This document shows positions 4,309 through 7,120 of a stretch of DNA of 7,120 bases, in pieces. A program made the position numbers and the translations under genes. The stretch spans positions 1 to 7,120 of the forward strand of contig SKKY01000091.1 in NCBI GenBank assembly GCA_007123515.1, written 5' to 3'. The notes under the pieces are model-generated. The model searched no databases. It worked only from the letters and a program-made list of their open reading frames with translations, and was not told the origin of the DNA. Origin of the DNA: Clostridia bacterium. GTDB lineage: Bacteria; Bacillota; Peptococcia; Peptococcales; SKKY01. The number at the start of each line of letters is the position of its first letter. Within the stretch, counting starts at the first letter, position 1.

Positions 4309-6636
4309 ATGATAGTCGATAGAGTATTAAGAGATGTTCCGTTACTGCCCTTGAGGGGAATCATTGTTTTTCCTTTTATGGTTGCCCACTTAGATGTTGG
4401 CAGACCTCAGTCGATTAAAGCAATCGAACGAGCGATGCTTGAGAATAAAAAAATCTTCTTAACAACCCAAAAAGATGCCGGCACCGATTCGCCCAGGGAA
4501 AAAGATATCTACAAAATCGGTACCTATGCGGAGATTAAACAGGTTATGAAAATGCCTAACGGTGCTCTTCGTATACTGGTGGAGGGTCTTGGAAGAGCCG
4601 AGGTTGCAAAGTATCATGGCGATACGGAGTTTACAAAGGCAGATATCTCTTTTTTTGATACGTATCCTTATGAAAAAGTGGAGATTGAGGCGCTTGTCAG
4701 ATCGGTTTCAAACTATTTCGAAGAGTATGTAAAGATTAACAAAAAAATTAGTGGAGAAAACTATTTGCATGTGCTTGATATTGAAGACGCCGAAAGATTG
4801 GCAGATGGTATTGCCTCTAATCTGCTTCTAAAAATACCAAAAAAACAAGAATTAATTGAAGCACACGATATCAAGGAACGATTAAATCTGTTAGCGACCA
4901 TTCTTGTGCAGGAAATAGAAGTTCTTAAAACAGAAAAGAAAATTGACTACATGGTCAAAAAACAAATCGATAAAAATCAGAGAGAGTACTTTCTGCGTGA
5001 GCAATTAAAAGCGATACAGGAAGAACTCGGTGAAAATAACGAAAGCATTAGTGAAGCTAATGAACTGAGAAAAAAAATTAAAGAAAATAAGTTGCCTAAA
5101 GAAGCAGAAGAAAAGGCACTTAAAGAAATCGCTAAGCTGGAAAAAATGAATCCGTCTTTTGCGGAAGCCACCAACATCAGAAACTACCTCGAGTGGCTGA
5201 TAGAACTTCCATGGAACAAAAGAACAAATGATCGTTTTGATATTAACAAGGCAGAAGAGATTTTAAATGAAGATCACTATGGTCTGGAAACCGTTAAAGA
5301 AAGAATTCTGGAATATTTGTCGGTAGCAAAGCTTAATAAATCATTAAAGAATCCAATCTTATGCTTTGTGGGTCCGCCGGGCGTGGGGAAGACTTCGCTT
5401 GCAAAATCGATAGCCCGTGCCCTAAACCGTAAATTTGTCCGGATGTCACTTGGTGGCGTTCGTGATGAAGCAGAGATCAGAGGCCATCGCAGAACTTATG
5501 TCGGGGCGATGCCCGGGAGAATTATTAAAGGCTATAAAAATGCAGATTCCAACAATCCTTTGTTTTTAATGGATGAAATTGATAAAATGACAACGGATTT
5601 CCGGGGCGATCCGGCTTCAGCATTACTAGAAGTCCTTGATCCGGAACAAAATGATACATTCAGCGATCATTTTATAGAAGTCCCCTTTGATTTATCCAAA
5701 ACTTTTTTTGTGACAACGGCTAATACCCTACAGAATGTTCCAAGGCCTTTGCAGGACCGGATGGAAATTATTCCGCTCTCTAGCTATACGGAAGAAGAAA
5801 AACTACAGATTGCCAAAAGGTACTTGGTTCCAAGACAAATTAAAAGTAACGGGTTAAAAGAAAATCAGCTTTCTCTTTCCGAACAAGCGATTAGGAAAAT
5901 CATCAGAAATTACACAAGAGAAGCCGGTGTCAGAAATCTGGAGCGGGAGATTGGCTCCCTTTGCCGTAAAGCTGCGAAAATGATTGCGGAGAAGAAAAAA
6001 CAAAAGGTGACGATCACTGAAACGAATGTGAGTAAGTTTCTTGGAATCGAAAAGTATCGCTACGGAAAAAAAGAAGGCGAGAAAGTCATTGGGCTATCCA
6101 CCGGACTGGCCTGGACAGAAATGGGCGGAGATATTTTGCAGATAGAAGTGACACTTCTTGAAGGAAAAGGACGTCTGGTTCTTACCGGTAAACTCGGTGA
6201 TGTGATGAAAGAGTCAGCGCAGATTGCACTGAGTTACGCTCGTTCGGTTGCTGAGCAGCTCGAACTTGATAAAGAGCTCTTTGAAAAAACCGACATTCAT
6301 ATCCATGTTCCTGAAGGAGCCATTCCAAAGGATGGTCCATCAGCAGGGATTACCATATGCACGGCCCTTATTTCAGCATTACTCAAAAAACCAACCGATG
6401 CCGCAATAGCGATGACCGGTGAATTAACCCTTCGCGGCCGGGTGCTAGGCGTTGGCGGCATTAAAGAAAAGGTTCTTGCAGCACACAGAGCCGGTTACAC
6501 GAAAGTTATTATACCAACAGAAAGCAAGAAGTTTCTTGAGGAAATTCCGTCTAACATCCTTAAAAAGATTGATTTTATTTATGCTGAAGAAATGAAGGAT
6601 GTTATCAACGAAACCATAGGAGTTAAGATACAATGA
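4309..6636 (+). CDS. lon: Lon protease (LonA type), ATP-dependent serine protease
   Basis: Lon is a cytoplasmic homohexamer that unfolds and degrades damaged or short-lived regulatory proteins, with ATPase and peptidase in one chain. The 775 residues match bacterial LonA. The N-terminal substrate-binding domain starts with PLLPLRGIIVFP and runs to about 200, followed by a coiled, charged linker (about 205-290). The AAA+ module has Walker A GPPGVGKT (355-362), Walker B with MDEID (421-425) and the RPLQDRME segment (R484). The protease domain (about 590-770) has the Ser-Lys dyad: Ser678 in PKDGPSAG and Lys721 in KEKVLAAHRAG. No membrane segment is seen, so it is not the membrane-anchored LonB type. 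The segment RVLGVGG has glycine where RVLPxGG is common. It follows a terminator and overlaps engB by four bases. Confidence 0.98.
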   Translation: MIVDRVLRDVPLLPLRGIIVFPFMVAHLDVGRPQSIKAIERAMLENKKIFLTTQKDAGTDSPREKDIYKIGTYAEIKQVMKMPNGALRILVEGLGRAEVAKYHGDTEFTKADISFFDTYPYEKVEIEALVRSVSNYFEEYVKINKKISGENYLHVLDIEDAERLADGIASNLLLKIPKKQELIEAHDIKERLNLLATILVQEIEVLKTEKKIDYMVKKQIDKNQREYFLREQLKAIQEELGENNESISEANELRKKIKENKLPKEAEEKALKEIAKLEKMNPSFAEATNIRNYLEWLIELPWNKRTNDRFDINKAEEILNEDHYGLETVKERILEYLSVAKLNKSLKNPILCFVGPPGVGKTSLAKSIARALNRKFVRMSLGGVRDEAEIRGHRRTYVGAMPGRIIKGYKNADSNNPLFLMDEIDKMTTDFRGDPASALLEVLDPEQNDTFSDHFIEVPFDLSKTFFVTTANTLQNVPRPLQDRMEIIPLSSYTEEEKLQIAKRYLVPRQIKSNGLKENQLSLSEQAIRKIIRNYTREAGVRNLEREIGSLCRKAAKMIAEKKKQKVTITETNVSKFLGIEKYRYGKKEGEKVIGLSTGLAWTEMGGDILQIEVTLLEGKGRLVLTGKLGDVMKESAQIALSYARSVAEQLELDKELFEKTDIHIHVPEGAIPKDGPSAGITICTALISALLKKPTDAAIAMTGELTLRGRVLGVGGIKEKVLAAHRAGYTKVIIPTESKKFLEEIPSNILKKIDFIYAEEMKDVINETIGVKIQ
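6618..6622 (+). promoter_or_regulatory. Ribosome binding site of engB inside lon
   Basis: AGGAG lies within the last codons of lon, ten bases before the engB ATG at 6633. It fixes the overlapping start and lets ribosomes ending lon re-initiate on engB. Confidence 0.7.
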
Positions 6637-7120
6637 AAATAGTTAGTTCAGAATTTATTATTAGTGCGGTAAGAAAAGAGCAGTATCCTGCTGACGGTCT
6701 TCCGGAAATTGCCTTTGCCGGACGATCGAATGTAGGTAAATCATCATTGATAAATGCCTTAATTAACCGTAAAAATCTGGCCAGAACAAGTGGCAGGCCT
6801 GGAAAAACACAAACCCTCAATTTCTATCTGATCAATGAGAAGTTTCATCTTGTTGATCTGCCGGGCTATGGTTTTGCCAAGGTATCAAAAGATGTGAAAC
6901 AAAAATGGTCAGAGTTTATCGAGGCCTACCTGACGGGAAGACCGAATCTAGCCGGCATTATCCAGCTGGTCGATCTTCGTCATCCTCCAAGCCAGGAAGA
7001 TATCATTATGTATGAGTGGGTCAGACATTTGCAGATTCCTTCTTTGCTTGTTGCCACAAAAGCTGATAAAATTTCCAAAGGGCAGCACTTAAAACACAGA
7101 AAAATAATTCGCGAAAAGCT
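6633..7120 (+). CDS. engB: Ribosome-biogenesis GTPase EngB (YsxC/YihA), 3' end cut by window
   Basis: EngB is an essential small GTPase that acts in late assembly of the 50S ribosomal subunit. The visible 162 codons carry all the main nucleotide-binding motifs: G1 GRSNVGKS (30-37), the G2 threonine in RPGKTQT (T61), G3 DLPG followed by YG (75-80) and G4 TKAD (142-145). The family is usually about 195-200 residues, so roughly 35 C-terminal residues lie beyond the window; this is a window edge, not a broken gene. The start codon shares ATGA with the lon stop, a four-base overlap typical of translational coupling. lon followed by this GTPase is a conserved Firmicutes arrangement (lonA-ysxC in Bacillus). 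Identification is firm. Confidence 0.96.
   Translation, partial: MKIVSSEFIISAVRKEQYPADGLPEIAFAGRSNVGKSSLINALINRKNLARTSGRPGKTQTLNFYLINEKFHLVDLPGYGFAKVSKDVKQKWSEFIEAYLTGRPNLAGIIQLVDLRHPPSQEDIIMYEWVRHLQIPSLLVATKADKISKGQHLKHRKIIREK

Noticed and set aside
4080..4364. Minus-strand open frame across the clpX end, terminator and lon start
   Set aside because: It runs through the terminator hairpin and both flanking genes, and contains no recognisable domain.
6445..6820. Minus-strand open frames opposite the lon 3' end and engB
   Set aside because: They are shadows of two strongly identified genes, with no convincing ribosome binding site or family resemblance.
1..7120. A novel defence, mobile or biosynthetic system
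   Set aside because: Every gene belongs to a well-known housekeeping family in a familiar order, and no unexplained stretch is long enough to hold another gene.

Overview
The window is a housekeeping region of a low-GC, Gram-positive bacterium, most likely a member of the Clostridia in the Firmicutes. This placement rests on AT-rich DNA (about 40% GC by eye), strong Shine-Dalgarno sites (AAGGAGG, GGAGGTGA), near-perfect sigma-A promoters, tRNA genes that all encode their 3' CCA, frequent AGA arginine codons, and the gene order tig-clpP-clpX-lon-engB. I cannot name the genus from the sequence. Everything is on the + strand.

Positions 1-900 hold a promoter and eight tRNA genes: Pro(TGG), Gly(TCC), Arg(TCT), His(GTG), Gln(TTG), Lys(TTT), Leu(TAG) and Gly(GCC). 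A first consensus promoter (TTGACA-N17-TATACT) precedes the whole cluster. A second one (TTGACA-N17-TATAAT) lies in the 65-base gap before tRNA-Gln and splits the cluster into 4 + 4 genes. A hairpin with a weak T-rich tail closes the cluster.

Positions 920-4235 hold tig (trigger factor), clpP (ClpP peptidase) and clpX (ClpX unfoldase). They are closely spaced behind a TATAAT-containing promoter and end at a strong rho-independent terminator, so they form a likely operon. Positions 4254-7120 hold lon (the LonA protease), which has its own leader and a very strong ribosome binding site, and engB (a ribosome-assembly GTPase). engB overlaps lon by four bases and is cut off by the window end.

Together the proteins cover protein birth and quality control. 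Trigger factor shields nascent chains at the ribosome exit, ClpXP and Lon unfold and degrade faulty or regulated proteins, and EngB helps mature the large ribosomal subunit. The adjacent tRNA cluster makes this a translation and proteostasis locus.

I found no mobile element, CRISPR array, prophage, toxin system or evident novel system. The points worth a second look are about regulation and annotation: paired consensus tRNA promoters, no lonB between clpX and lon, no visible CtsR or CIRCE operators, the clpX start choice, a methionine in the ClpX docking loop, and antisense open frames across the tRNA genes that could be miscalled as proteins.
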